Assembly: GCA_949592205.1 (NCBI GenBank) | Contig: CATIUR010000001.1 | Location: 263,412,250-263,476,249 of the forward strand | From: Helichrysum umbraculigerum | Taxonomy: Eukaryota; Streptophyta; Magnoliopsida; Asterales; Asteraceae | Direction: 5' to 3' | DNA length: 64,000 bases | Shown: positions 23,845-37,966 of the stretch, piece after piece | Numbering within the stretch: the first letter of the stretch is position 1 | Layout of the letters: every line of letters starts with the position of its first letter | The notes under the pieces: generated by a model | Told to the model about the DNA's origin: nothing | Seen by the model: the letters and a program-made list of their open reading frames with translations, nothing else | Databases searched by the model: none | Translations under genes and position numbers: made by a program

Positions 23845-24239
23845 ATAGAGGACGCGGTGAACAACAACCTACTATTGTTTGTTACTCCAAAGTCCAAAGG
23901 CCAAACTCACTTCTTCTATTGGGCTTTTTGCAATATCATCCTAGATGACTTTTATATCATATTTAATCGTTTTATGTTCTTTAGTTGAATTATGATTTTT
24001 TTAGATAATGGTAAATGTAAACAATTTTAATTTTCAAAGGGTGATACAATGCATATGAAGACATTCTTCAAAATAAATTGGTAACGATGTGAATTGTAAC
24101 GGGAACATGGATTGAAAAGGTAACCACTAAATTCATTAAAATTTGACAATAAAGCGTACCCACATTTTAAAATTGGGTCATAAAAGGATTTAAGATGAAA
24201 AATATACCGTATAGACACTTTCTCACTCAAAATAAAATA
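23845..24239. other. Intergenic stretch, nothing recognised
   Basis: Plain AT-rich DNA between the NF-YB upstream region and the LINE remnant. Confidence 0.4.
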
Positions 24240-27200
24240 AGAGTTTAAAAACTCAAAAGATAAAATTAAAGTTATAAAGCTTAGTAGAGGTTGTAATGCC
24301 TCTTTTATTGTTTTATTTCCAAAAAAAAAAACAGATCCTCTAGACTTTGGTGATTATTGCCCGATTAGTTTAATTGGTTGTTTATACAAGGTGTTTGCTA
24401 AAGCTCTAGATGACAGTCTTGCTACGATTATTCATTAATTGATTAGTCATAATCAAACAACCTTATTAGCCGGACGTCAAATCTTGGATGGATGTCTTAT
24501 TGCAAATGTAGTTGTTCTGTATGCTAAAAAGCATGGTTTAAAGCTTCTACTATTCAAAGTCGATTTTGAAAAGATTTTGATAGTGTTAATTGGGGCTTTC
24601 TTCATGACATTATGGCCCAAATGGGCTTCGGAATCAAGTGGCATCAGTGGATTAAAAGTTGTTAATCTTCGGCATCGATCTTAGTCCTAATAAATGAATC
24701 TCCATCAATGGAATTCTATCTTGAAAGGGGATTAAGGCAAGGGGATCCCCTCTCTCCATTTTTGTTTCTTATCGTGGCGCAGGCTTTACAAGTGATGATA
24801 ATGGAGGCATGTAATAGAGGTATTTTTAATGGTTTATTCTTAGTAGGTAATGGCGCGAACCTCTTACTTCTTCAATATGCCGATGATGCATTATTTTTTG
24901 GTAAATAGTCAAAAGATAATTATGTAAATATGGTTCACATTCTTGACCGTTTTCATGATGTTTCTGGCTTTAAGGTGAATCTATCAAATAGATGTTTATA
25001 TGGCATTAACTTGCGCCCAATTGAAATCTCAAGTGTTGCATCTTCTATTAAGTGTGTACATGGAAGTCTTCCGTTCACATACCTCGGACAACCCTGTTGG
25101 TCGAAACATGAACAGAAAAGATGGATGGAGCGAGGTGATTGACAAGTTTGTTGCTAGATTATCTTCGCGGAAAACTAAAATCTTATCATTTGGAGGTCGT
25201 TTAATGCTTGTCAAATCAGTGATTGGTGCGTTACTGCTTTATTTTTTCTCACTTTTTAGGGCTCCTATTTATATTGTTAATCGGCTCAAAGCTATTAGAA
25301 GACATTTTTTTGGGGGTTTTAAGGAAAACAAAGATGGGATTTCATGGATAAAGTTGAATCAAGTCTTGGCTTGTAAAATGCCGGAGGTTTAGGGGTGAGA
25401 TGTTCGAGATCCAAAATTTTTTGGGCTTCTCGGTAAATGGAAGTGGCGATTTGTTAATGAAAAACATGCTCTGTGGAGTAAAGCTATTGTTGAATTGCAT
25501 AGTGTGGAGGGAGAGCTCGATGGTGATGGTTCCTTAACGTTATCATCAGGAGTGTGGGCGAACATTGTATAATCTTGTAAGGATATTGATGGCATGGGGG
25601 TTCCTTTTGAATCTTCTGTTGTAAAAAAAGTGGCTAGCGGTAATAAAAAAAGTTTTTGGAATGAAAATTGGTGCAGATCAGGAGGTAAATTAAGCCTTCG
25701 ATTCCCCGTTTCCATGCACTTGAGGCAAATAAGCATTGTTTCGTTAGTGACTGATGGTGGCTTAATTCGGATGTTTGGGTGCAAAACGGGATTGAAGATC
25801 TCAGCCACGCGGTCGTGTTGTTGATGATATGCTTCATCTTATCAATCGTATTGGCAATATTTCTGTAGTTCCTAACCAGCTCGACAAATGGATGTGGTCA
25901 TTAAGTCAAAATGGTGATTTTTCGATAAATTAGCTCTCGCTTCTTGTCCAACGCTGTAACACCCTAAATTTAAACAATTGCGGGTTTCCAAAAACTTTTT
26001 AAAACAATAGTTATGCGGAAAAACGTCCCAACATTATATATAAAATAAACAAATCACATTTATTTTAAAACAACTACGGTGTTACGTTGTCATACCAGAA
26101 CACAGTATAAATGAAAACCCAATAATAAACGGCTAACTTCAATGCAACAAATATAAGTCTCATTAATGAGCTAAGGCTATAAATTTGAGTAAGCTCAACT
26201 ACCCGTCTCGCTCATCACCAGCCCCTAAGTTCCCTAACCTGCGAGTACACAATCGGTAAGTAGAAAACAAGTGTCAGCTTATAAAGCTGAGTAAGCGTAA
26301 TGGGTTATAAATATAAAACTCCATTAAAACCCTTACAACTAAATGCGTCTTAATTTAATAGTTCAACAAAGTCATGCGTCCACAATAATAATCGACATGG
26401 CAACAACAATCATTATTAAAACAACAACAATAATCAACAAGCAACAACATCAACATGTAACATGGCAATAACCTACATCCAAGTCCTAGAAGCCGTGCCT
26501 ACTATTCATCTTTTGTTTACGCCTTTCAACTTAACCGTCAATATATTCCCGTAGGGTTAGTCCACTAGTCCACCAAGCACTATGGGGGTGAATCCATGAG
26601 CCTTGGGAAACCAACTAGGGGAAACCTACTATCGCCTATATCGACAATGGAAACATGATTGTGTCTAGAATATCATATGCCCGCCTATTGTGTGACCACC
26701 TCACGATAAGTCACCATGAAACCCTATCGGGATTCATTCGAGATATTTCTACGCCTCGTTATTTTGTTAGAGTTATTTATAACAACTCTCCTTTATCTTT
26801 CATCAACTTCAACACATTTAGGGCCCCAATTTCGTGCGTGCATCCTAAGCATCATATAGTGTACTAATAACACAACAACATTGCTCAACATAACAACTTC
26901 AACAACCACTTCAAAAACAACAACAACACATCTCTAAGCATGCGCTTGTAACCATACTAGCTATCAACATGAACATATATATGTACAACGAAAACTATAA
27001 TAGCAGCCACATAACAATAACACAATTTAATAAACAACAACATTGTCATAACAACTAATACTAGCATGTGTATGTAAAATCAAAAATGGAATTACAACTA
27101 CCCATAATTAACACGACCCGCACGTAAGAGTAAACAAACCCCAAGTAGCCCAAATGCAATGACTTTGGTTGAATTAATTAACCATCTTTAAAACACTTAA

Positions 27201-29125
27201 GTGATAATCAAAAGTGTAACGTTTTGATTGTGCACTTGGTTTTCGCAAACATTATCTTACCTCGATAAGTGAATAATCCAAAGCAAGCTAACATATCAAA
27301 CATACTACTTCAACCTATATTAGAAATTACATAAACTTAGCACACAATATTAAAGACAACAAAATAAACTAGTCAAGACGTATTCGAGATTTTGACCAAT
27401 TTCCAACCGTTTTCGACCCCGTTCAAACCCAATCCTTAATTTAATCTACTAAATTGATCAAATAATCATCCTTGACTGATCATTATCATCTTTAAAATCA
27501 TTATTATATTTTATTCACTAAATAATTCTTTATTCAGTTTTGAAGATCATTCCAATCTAACAGTCAACAATATATTATTACAAAGATCAACACATAAGAC
27601 CCGTTTCTACTCATTTGTATTTTATAATATTTTACATGTCACTCAATAAAACATCAAACTGGTATTTTACATAAATTCAAATGTTATAGAATTAAACTCA
27701 ATTTAATATGAATTGATTCAAAATCATATCACATATTCGTTACCAATCTGTCCAGATTTATAAAACAACTCGTTTGACCCATTTAGATCCCGAATTAACC
27801 AAAACTCAAAACTAAAAAGTTGTAGAAAATATAAATTTCTATGCAGAAACTAATTCTCAGATTAATCGGACATGTATTAAATTTTATATGATTTTTTGAA
27901 CAGAACTGAATTCTGCAACATCACCAAATCGTTTAATCGGCTAACGATTCGTCTAATCCGATTACTAAATCATCAACAACATAAAAACGAATTTACAGAG
28001 GTGATTACCTTTAATTAGTGATCTTTTAATCATCCTTTGATTGCCATCTTTTGGTGTTTTACTCATCTCTCGATTTTGAATGATTTTCACGTTACGGTCG
28101 AAGAACGATTCCTTCTTTGGTTGAAACCTTAGAAATCATCCCTTTTTCTTCTCATACACGCATCGGCTTTTCTCCAGGAATAATGAGAGAAAATAGGGTT
28201 TATTTTTGTTATTTAATTAAATATTAAGATAACACATAATTACACTTTAGGCCCTCATATTTCGTACTTTACAAATCACCCCCGATTTGGCCAATTCTTC
28301 ACGTTTTTCATCCAAATTAGACCCCATTAAATCCTAAGAGCTTTTAAATTCACTTTTAATCGTTTATCTTCATATAATAATCTATCAAATCATCTCTTTA
28401 TATATTTAAAAGAAACATGTAATTAGGTAATCCTTCCTTAATTAAACCCTTTTAAATAAATCTCCCCCCTTAATTGTTAGAGGGCATTTTATTTTAGCCA
28501 TTGATCATTCTCTTTCTTTATGACTACCTAATTAGCTAATCTTAATTAAGTCTAAATGACCATTATAACCCTCATGTTTATCCTTAATTACTTATACATA
28601 ATTATAATATTTTAAATACGTTAATTAATTAAATAATGAATAACTTCCTATTTATGGTGTATTTACTCACTTAATTAATAACTATCTTAGGTATGTATTT
28701 ATGTATTTATGTTAAATTCAATTGAATGGTACAAGAATGACACAATAAATCCTTCAGAATTAAATCCTCCTTGATCCTAATTATTATATTATTATTATTA
28801 ATACATGACTTTTGTATATGACTTTCTTTCTGTGCGTAACTTAATAAATTATTTATATATGGTATTTCTACAATTTGATAGATGATGATTTAGTTCTTGA
28901 ATTGTCCGATAGCAAATATATTTAATAATAAATTGAATTATAATTACAGAAAATTAATTATTAGATAAAAAAATTTCAAAAATATCCATCCGATTTACTT
29001 TGTTAATTATTTGATAAAAAAATTTCAAAAATATCCATCCGATTTACTTTGTAGAATCTTTAGAAAAACAAACAACTTGATTGGTTAATTAGATTTTAAT
29101 TGAAATACTATATATATAGTTGTGA

Positions 29126-29622
29126 GCTCAAATAAGAAGAGTAATTTCGTAGAAACGTAGGAAACATTTCAAATCAATTTTTACTATCCAAAACACATTT
29201 TTCTTTAATATCTTTTAAATGATTATTACTAAAATAACTTTATGAAGCTATGATATAAATATAAATAAATAATATTTACCTTTTTAACATTTTTTACAGT
29301 CGTATTGTTGTTACTATTTAAGATAATCATATAATATAACATGATAATCATATGTGATTATTTATTACTACTTGATAATCATATATTATTTATGTGATTA
29401 TCAAGTTATAAAATATGATTATTATGACTAAAGAATTTAATAAAAATAATGTATACAAAAAAGTAAACATCAAAATAAATTTCAACCGAAAAATAGCATC
29501 TAAGAGTTATTTGAAAAAAATGCTACATAGAAATTTTAATAAAATAACCTGTTTTGGATATTTAAAAAGTGATTTTGAAGTATTTTCTATGATCGTGCGA
29601 AAATGACTCTTCTTATTTTAAC
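29126..29622. mobile_element. MITE with long (about 85 bp) inverted repeats
   Basis: TCAAATAAGAAGAGTAATTT at the left pairs with AAATGACTCTTCTTATTTTA at the right. The match extends inward through CTATCCAAAACA and TGTTTTGGATATT. The centre contains repeated TAATCATAT words. The target duplication is not clear. Confidence 0.65.
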
Positions 29623-29626
29623 CCAC

Positions 29627-29629
29627 CTA

Positions 29630-29704
<75 letters not shown>
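29627..29704. repeat. Compound (AT)n(AG)n microsatellite
   Basis: About 48 bp of AT followed by about 30 bp of AG, directly beside the MITE. Confidence 0.95.
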
Positions 29705-29709
<5 letters not shown>

Positions 29710-31639
29710 CGAAAAACGACATATCCATTTAATATTTTTAACATCCTTGTGGAGGTGATTTGCCTGGCGATGTTGAATCTTATGGGGGTTCGGTTCATAC
29801 TCTATTGAAATATAAAGGTGCTTTCGTGGGCGACCCAAATACCCATATTTTTTAAGAATAAAGTACAATAATGCCACATAAAATTCTTATTATTATGTTT
29901 ATATAAACATTATAAAATAATTTTTTAAATTTTCATTAATGGAGTTTTAGTATTTATGACCTAAATTATAAACATTAGAAAATAAACACGTACAATATTA
30001 CATTCAAAGCACCTAAAATTTAATTAGGTGTATCATGATAAAATGTGTTGTCTTCCTACGAATGGTAGATAAAAAAAAATATATTGCTCAAATAATCAAT
30101 TTACCAATTTTCCATTTTTTCTATTCTTCTTTATTTACTTCTTTGTGTCAAGCGGTTGTATTCTCAAATTTCAAAATGGTTAAAGCAACCAAAAGCCTCT
30201 CATATTCCCCTAATGTCATAGGCGCATGGAAAGGACGGAGAATGGATTGGAATATTTTGATGGCGACAAAGTAATGTCAGAGCAATTGAAATAGATATAA
30301 TTTAATTATTATGGTGGAAGGATATGTTGTTAGACTGTGTAGAGTCGTATGCATTACTTTGGCACCATATTCAATGGAATGATATGATGACTTGCAAAAA
30401 TTGCTCAATAACTGAGTGTAGAATGCTACTAAAATGATTTATAGAGTACACAATTCAATTGTTCTCCATATTTATAATGTGAATTCATATAAGAAAAATG
30501 ATTGAGAGACCTAAATCTACACCTAAAAATGTAATTAGTGGATGTGAAACATTGATTGGATGAGATTAGGAGAGAGAAAATATTCAACCAATTAGAGAAG
30601 TAGGTCTATATTTAGGTCTATGTAATTAGTCCTCTGTAGCATTACTTTTCATGTAACTAAACATTTCGTTTGCTACACTTATGAATTTATGAATTGAACA
30701 ACTTAACATACAAATTATTATAATAGTAATCAACGTTCGTTGTTTTATAATGATCATAATTTTAATACAAACATGTTAACTGCAATCTTTATTTGGTAGA
30801 GATGTACCCATAGGAGAAATATATAACCATCAATATAAATCTCGATAATAAATTAGTTTTTAGATAATCGCCATAAAATACTTTATATTAAAAATTATAT
30901 CGGACATCTATTTCAAAAGTAAATTAAATAAGTGACTACAATAGTCCTTAGAACTCACACATCTATCTCATATAAATTCGATAAACTATTGAATGTTACT
31001 CTTCAAACAAATTTAGTGTTTACTACGGAAAAATGCATGATCGATATGTACATAAAAATCATATAAGGAGGGTCATTGCTCCAAAGTAAGTAATTGGGTA
31101 TTAGTATCCGAATTATAACTTTCACAAATATTAAAATGGGAAGGAAACAATGATGTGTTCGATTCTGCTAAATTAAATGAATTTTCAGTGGATCATTTAA
31201 ATCAATGGATTTTTGCAGATCTTCATGTTATTTTACCTCAACAATGGTATGTAACTAGGCATCCACTACTCAGCCTTAATGTGCGTAATTCTCTCATAAG
31301 AATGACACATAACGCTGACCTACAAGATTTGCTAACAATTGGTGAACGACATGGCGTAATAGATTTCTATATTTTAAACCGATCTACTTCGGATTTCAAA
31401 TCTAACAGACTAACACGTTGACAATAAATTGTTTACTACCGTACACATTTAAGTAATGATTAGATGTAATGTGCATGTGTTTGAAGTATTCATTTATTTA
31501 ATGATTGTATTTTATTATTTTATACAGAATAATTTTACATGGGACAAATATCATACGTCCCAAACTAAAATATGTAGTGTTAAATGTATTGAATACATTA
31601 TCTTATTTCGATCAATTGAACAAAAAAGGTATAAACGAG

Positions 31640-31667
31640 CCCGCAAATATTGCGGGTTATAAACTAG
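31640..31667 (+). mobile_element. Helitron 3' terminus
   Basis: Hairpin CCCGCAA-ATA-TTGCGGG (31640-31656) followed 7 bp later by CTAG (31664-31667) and T. I could not find its 5' TC end, so only the terminus is annotated; the body lies to the left inside the solo LTR. Confidence 0.6.
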
Positions 31668-34600
31668 TTTGTTATTAAATTAGAGGAATTTTTGGACATT
31701 ACAAACGCAATCTGCTTGTTGAATATGAGGTGCGTAATCATTTTTTTTATACCCATTTTTTAATCATTTTTCTTGGATTAAATGGGTCTAAGTAAAGTTA
31801 AGATTTGTATTTGGCGTGCTTATTATGACCGCTTACCCACTCGTGTGAACCTATCTCGGCGTGCCATGGTTCTAAATTCTTAGTTTTGTGTGTTTTGCGA
31901 TAAGGAACTTGAAAGTCTGGATTACGTTGTTCTCAAATGTAAGAAAATATAACCGTTGTGGTTAAAGGAGTGGAGTTGGTGGAGTGTTACTCAACCTATG
32001 TCATATTTGCTAGGTGATATTATTAGAGGTTTAGTCACTCTAAATGAAAATAAAGTAGGTGAGTGGATCTATAACTCTCAGTTTGATTGGTTGTGACATA
32101 TTGGGTTACAACAAGTAAACATGTTTATTATTAATAAACTGTTGTTGATTATGTGGTATAAATCTTTCGATTTAAGTTGTTATTGAGGTCAGTTGATAAC
32201 TGGGTTTGGATTACTATTAGTGGACCAACACAAGAGCTTTATACATGTGTTGTTCATGAGAATCTGTACTTGTAACACCCATTTTCGGGGTCTAGAAATA
32301 AATAATATTTTATTAAGTTTTAAATGGTTAACTTGAAGATAAAAAGGTAAAAGAGTCACAGAATTTATTGTGACTAATAAAATATCACTTGTTTTAAATT
32401 GTTGAACTTGACGGTAAAATAAAATATTTGGTCTCGCGAGTATTTTCGGGTTCCAGACAATAGGTTTAGAAGGGGATATAATATTACACTATGTTTAAAA
32501 TGGGAGGCGGTGGAAAAGACCGACTTAAATTTATCTAACTCTTTCCTCTACCTTTATGTTCTTCATTTTTCATTCAAAACTAAAAACACTTAAATCAACA
32601 ACAAGAATCTAAGCATCATAATTGAAGATTGTAGCTTGGGTTTTATTACATCTTCATCATCTTCATATTTCTATCATCATCATCACCTAGGTTTCACCAA
32701 GTTGTAAGTGTTATTGATTTTATATGAACTTGATTTGAGTGATTTTGATTGAAATCATTTTTGTAATGTTATTTGATGCTAGATGAAGTTTGTTGATGAT
32801 TATTAGACTTTAGAAACCTTGTTGAGTTGATTTAGTAGCTGGGTTTGTATGCTTTGTGTCTTGAAACCTTGGATTAGGGTTTTACAGCATGTTGCAGGTC
32901 GTTTTAAGCGTTGAAACGCGATCCCAGCCATGAACCCGGATCGCGTTCCTTAGTTATAATTTGTCTCAGTCGGATTTTGAACTAGCGAATGCGATCATGC
33001 ACACTCGTTTCCGAATCGCGTTTTCAAGTGTAAAACGGTTACAGAATCTTTTCTAAAGAGGAACGCGATCCCACCACATTGATCCGGATCGCGTTTGCAT
33101 GAATAAATTTGGCAAGTTTTGCAAATTTTAGGAAGAATTTTCTAATTTGATTCCATAATTATTCGAAAAGAGTTTCATTTTCATTTTAAAAACGAAATTA
33201 CACGACCCAGTTCTTATTATTCGTTTATAAGTTGAGTTGAAAAATGATCCAAGAATGCATTCGCTGATTGCAAACGTGGTATCGGTAGATGTTACAGATG
33301 ATGAATTAATTTATTTTTATACAGTTGTGACTTTTTCCTTGTTAGTGCTGTCTATAATGATAGATGAATCAAAAACTTTCAATTGGTATTTTTGTTTCTC
33401 TCCTATTTTGCAAAAAAGTAAACTCAGGTAAGTACTTTTTTATAAACATATTTCAGGGTAGCGACTAGGTGATAATTTCATTAACTCGGTTTGGGATGAG
33501 ATTCACATGTTCACTCGGAAACGGCCCAATGATCAAAACTATATTTTAATAGCCTAGGCGGTTTTTGGCCATTCGGGGTCATTTAAGGGTCGAAAATGAC
33601 ATTTTTCAGTTTTAAAACTTCAATTCGGGATTTTCTGATTTTAAAATTGATTGAACTTTTGTTTTCTTAGACTTCAGGGATCACCTGATTTAATAAATAT
33701 GCTAGAATGATGATTATGGAACAAGATATTGACTTGTTATTATTTGTGTTTTCAGATAAGCAGCAGGAAACTCAGTGACATAAGACAACTGAGTTCAGAG
33801 ACTGGAATTTTGGTGAGTGGTAACTGTATTCTTCGGTTAAACCCAGTTGTAACAAGTTTTGTTACAACGGGCGAACATACTTGGTTATGAGTTATTGATT
33901 GATTAGTTATTTGTGTTATTGTTATTGTTGATGGGTTGTTTATATTCCATGATGGCATGACTATTATGCATTATGTGACTATGTGGATTATTCAGAGGTC
34001 AACACTGGTTGGGTTTGTTGCTATTGTTTGGCTGGCGGGGTTCCCGATACATATCGTTGATGGATGAACCCTAGTCAGTGAAGATAGCTTCAAACTATCG
34101 GTAAATCACTGTGATGGCATACCAGTGGTTTAAGGTGTTCTTGTGATGGCATACCAAGAACCGCCGGTCCTCTTTGATTGTTGTGTGATTATGTTTATTT
34201 GTTGTAAGATTTTTTATTTCTGGATTGAACTGTCGGATACAGTTCCATTCACTTAGCTGTGAGCTAATCCCACCTTGTTTAACATTTTGCAGTTCATGGT
34301 TAGTTATGGACTGGGCACGTGGATACTGGATGTGATGTTTGACTACTACTGCATCTACTCTGATATTTTGGAAAATCAAAAGTTATGTTTTCGGAGTTTA
34401 TATAACACCTGATATCGCGTAAAAAGTCACGTTTTTACTACCGATATCTCTCTCATTCTGGAACGATTCTTGGCATAGTAACTCAAAAACAGCACAAATC
34501 AGTAACATTATGCCAAGATGGTCAAAACGAGGTTGCACGAAAAAAATCAAGTAAAACGGATGTGAAACGAATATTCCACACACGTTTGAAGATTCAAGGC

Positions 34601-35080
34601 ATAAAAATGAGATTTCAAGACCAAAGTGCCCTTCACCAACATCCATTATTTCCAAGATGTTCGTTTTCAAAATTCGGATCCAACAGAAGAAGAATCAACT
34701 GAAACGGGTAAAAAAATGAAGATTTCACGCCCGCCGGAAGATCCAAATGATCCGTACGCAATATCTGGAGCTAGGGACCTCATCTCAGGGCCTATCCTAT
34801 GTCAAAATCTTCGTTTTTGAATTACAAATCCAACAAAAAAAGAATCAACTCAAACGGACGTATAACGAAGAAAACACGCACGAATCAAGAAACGAAGCAA
34901 AAGACGGCGAAACGGGGCGGGACCAGGCCAGCCGCCGCCGGCCACCAGCCAGCCGCCGCCGGCCACAGTGGTGGCGGCGCCGGCCTCCCCTACCCCGTCT
35001 CGCTTTCCGTTTTTGGTAACTTTTGGTACCTGGTGCGCCTACTTTTCGTGTTGTACGGTACCCGGTTCGCCTACTTTTCG

Positions 35081-35999
<919 letters not shown>

Positions 36000-37826
36000 A
36001 CCCTTCGTATGGTACATACCACTTTTGGCAAGCTTTCTAACATGCACCTCAAGGCCAACTTGTGCTAATGTGAGCCAAAGCTCACCTATAAATAGGAGGC
36101 TTTTGGTTCATTTGTAACTTGCACCTTGAAGTCCCATATGCACTAGTCATATCACTTTCTTACTTTCTATTCTACTTTCTTACTTTAAATTTAGCATTAG
36201 ATTAGTTTATTACTTTGTTTAGAGTAGAAAGAAAGCTAGGAACGTGTTGTAATCGTTGGTGTACGCTTGGAGTTACGCTCATTAAATCAAGTCTATTCCT
36301 TCTCGCTTATTAATCTCGGTTATCTCTATCCTTATCTATCTTAATTAAACATGTTTGCTTTAATTATGTTTGCGATCGTTATTACCATGATTAGCGAGTA
36401 GATTACTATTGTATTTGTTGTGATGTAGTTAGTATATAATTGTGGGATGACTTTTAATACGTCGTGAGATAATATGACGGCCCCTATTCGACTGATTACT
36501 CGGTATAGTATTGGAAATGCTTTTAAGCATAGTACAAATATATGGAAGCCAGTAACGACCGAAGGTAGTTGTATTATTGATCGACGTCATAAAATGGGAA
36601 ACTTTGTGAACGGACTTATCTTGTGATTTTAAACCTAAAACTTATATTCGCCTTTCGATTAACAAACGTGATTGTAACCTTGTAAAGAGGAGTCGCGAAC
36701 CTCAATACTCGGTCAATAGTTATCTGTGTAAAAAGCTATGTTTTTAATTGTAACGTCATGCAAGCATTATAAAATGCAATGTGATTACGTGGACTTGCCA
36801 TGAGTATTGTACACTTCCAATCACAATGTACTTATCATGTAAACATCGCGAAGCAATTAAACTCACAACGGAAACATTGGTAAACAATTCAATACGTTGT
36901 GAGCCACCATAGTATTTCCCGACATGGTCTGGGTTTGACTTTACGTAAAAAGCCGTCAGCATTTTAATTAGTTGTTTTACTTTAGATTAGATTAGATTAG
37001 GTAGGCTAAAGGCTAAATGACCATTTACGAAAACCTAGGGATTTGTTAATTGTATTGAGAAAGGCAAGTTTAAAATCCAACTTAACCCGATACTTTTTAT
37101 TAAAACCATGAAACCTAAAGTACGGTACGCAAGAAACCTAAATGCTTTCCCTCGTTTATCACGCTTAAGTTTCATTGGTAGAAATTGATTAAATAAGTCC
37201 GGACACAAGTTCTAAATTAGTTGTTTAATGGATTCATAATCATTGTGGTATTAAGAACGGCTAGACGTGTTATGGACTTGCTACTCTATTCCTTCGCCCA
37301 CGAGCGAATACGTTCAATAATATGGGCCACTGACTCCCTCACATGAGAGTGTGGAGAGTTGAGCATTGTCTGTCTGGTCAGAATCATGATACCTTAGTTC
37401 CTCGTGACATATTAGTTGATAACCGACTAATAAGGAATCTATTGGTTATACCACAAGTTAAGGAATCTCATAAGCAACCCAATTTAGTTAATCGTTTTCC
37501 CGTAAGAGTTATCAACCCATAATTATTAACTAACGAACTCACAACAAATACTACTTTGCATTATCTGACATCTTATTACATTTTATTCGCTTTATTTAGT
37601 TTACTTAATTAACTGAACCAAAACCCCCAACGCACTCTTTTAAAACATTTACTAGAAAAGAAAGATTGATTGGATCACCTCCGTTTCAATTCAGTTTCTC
37701 TTTAAGAACGACTCTAGGTCCAACTTACCATCTACTAACCTTTTGGTTCAGTACTAGTAAGTCACACTTAGACCCCAGCAATTATAAATTTAAAACCACC
37801 CGTTGTTTTCAGCAACAACAAGTTTT

Positions 37827-37844
37827 TGGCGCTGCTGCCGGGGA
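37827..37844 (+). other. Athila-1 primer-binding site
   Basis: TGGCGCTGCTGCCGGGGA, 6 bp after the LTR end, is the primer-binding site typical of Athila elements (tRNA-Asp complement in the literature). Confidence 0.85.
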
Positions 37845-37966
37845 GACTAACTGTCCGATCCAGAGGCCCAACCAATCCCAATTCTAGTGAACCCTTAGGA
37901 TAAAACCTTCTAAAAAAAAACATTTCCTTTATTGTTTATTTTCTTTATTATCTTTTCTTTTAGTTT

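Larger units (their letters stand above)
25955..31703 (-). mobile_element. Solo LTR of a Ty3/gypsy-type element, expanded by later insertions
   Basis: Begins TGTAACACCC and ends GGACATTACA (degraded GGGGTGTTACA), with an exact 5-bp duplication AACGC at 25950-25954 and 31704-31708. No primer-binding site, gag or pol lies between, so it is a solo LTR. Orientation is judged from its likeness, in reverse complement, to the other chromovirus LTRs here. It holds a MITE, a compound microsatellite and a Helitron 3' end, which partly explain its 5.7 kb. Small open frames (for example 31155-31421, 88 codons) were not recognised. Confidence 0.7.
24240..32265 (+). pseudogene. L1-type LINE reverse transcriptase remnant, split by a solo LTR
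   Basis: Block 1 (about 24240-25954) reads, across several frameshifts and stops, as the ORF2 reverse transcriptase of plant L1 LINEs. In order are DPLDFGDYCPISLIGCLYK, a decayed KVDFEK region, ERGLRQGDPLSPFLF, QYADDALFF (the YADD catalytic motif, 24876-24887), SGFKVNLSNR, and RLSSRKTKILSFGGRLMLVKSV. Block 2 (31709-32265) is the C-terminal zinc-knuckle part: VKICIWRAYYDRLPTRVNLSRR followed by CVFCDKELESLDYVV. The blocks are separated by an LTR insertion with an exact duplication AACGC. The 5' end, endonuclease and ORF1 are missing. Dead copy; another LTR element abuts its 3' end. Confidence 0.85.

Noticed and set aside
29613..29877. Frames over the AT/AG microsatellite
   Set aside because: YIYIYI and SLSLSL strings are microsatellite translations.
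31155..31421. 88-codon frame near the Helitron 3' end as a captured gene
   Set aside because: Protein-like in places, but I recognise no family and see no splice-linked neighbours.
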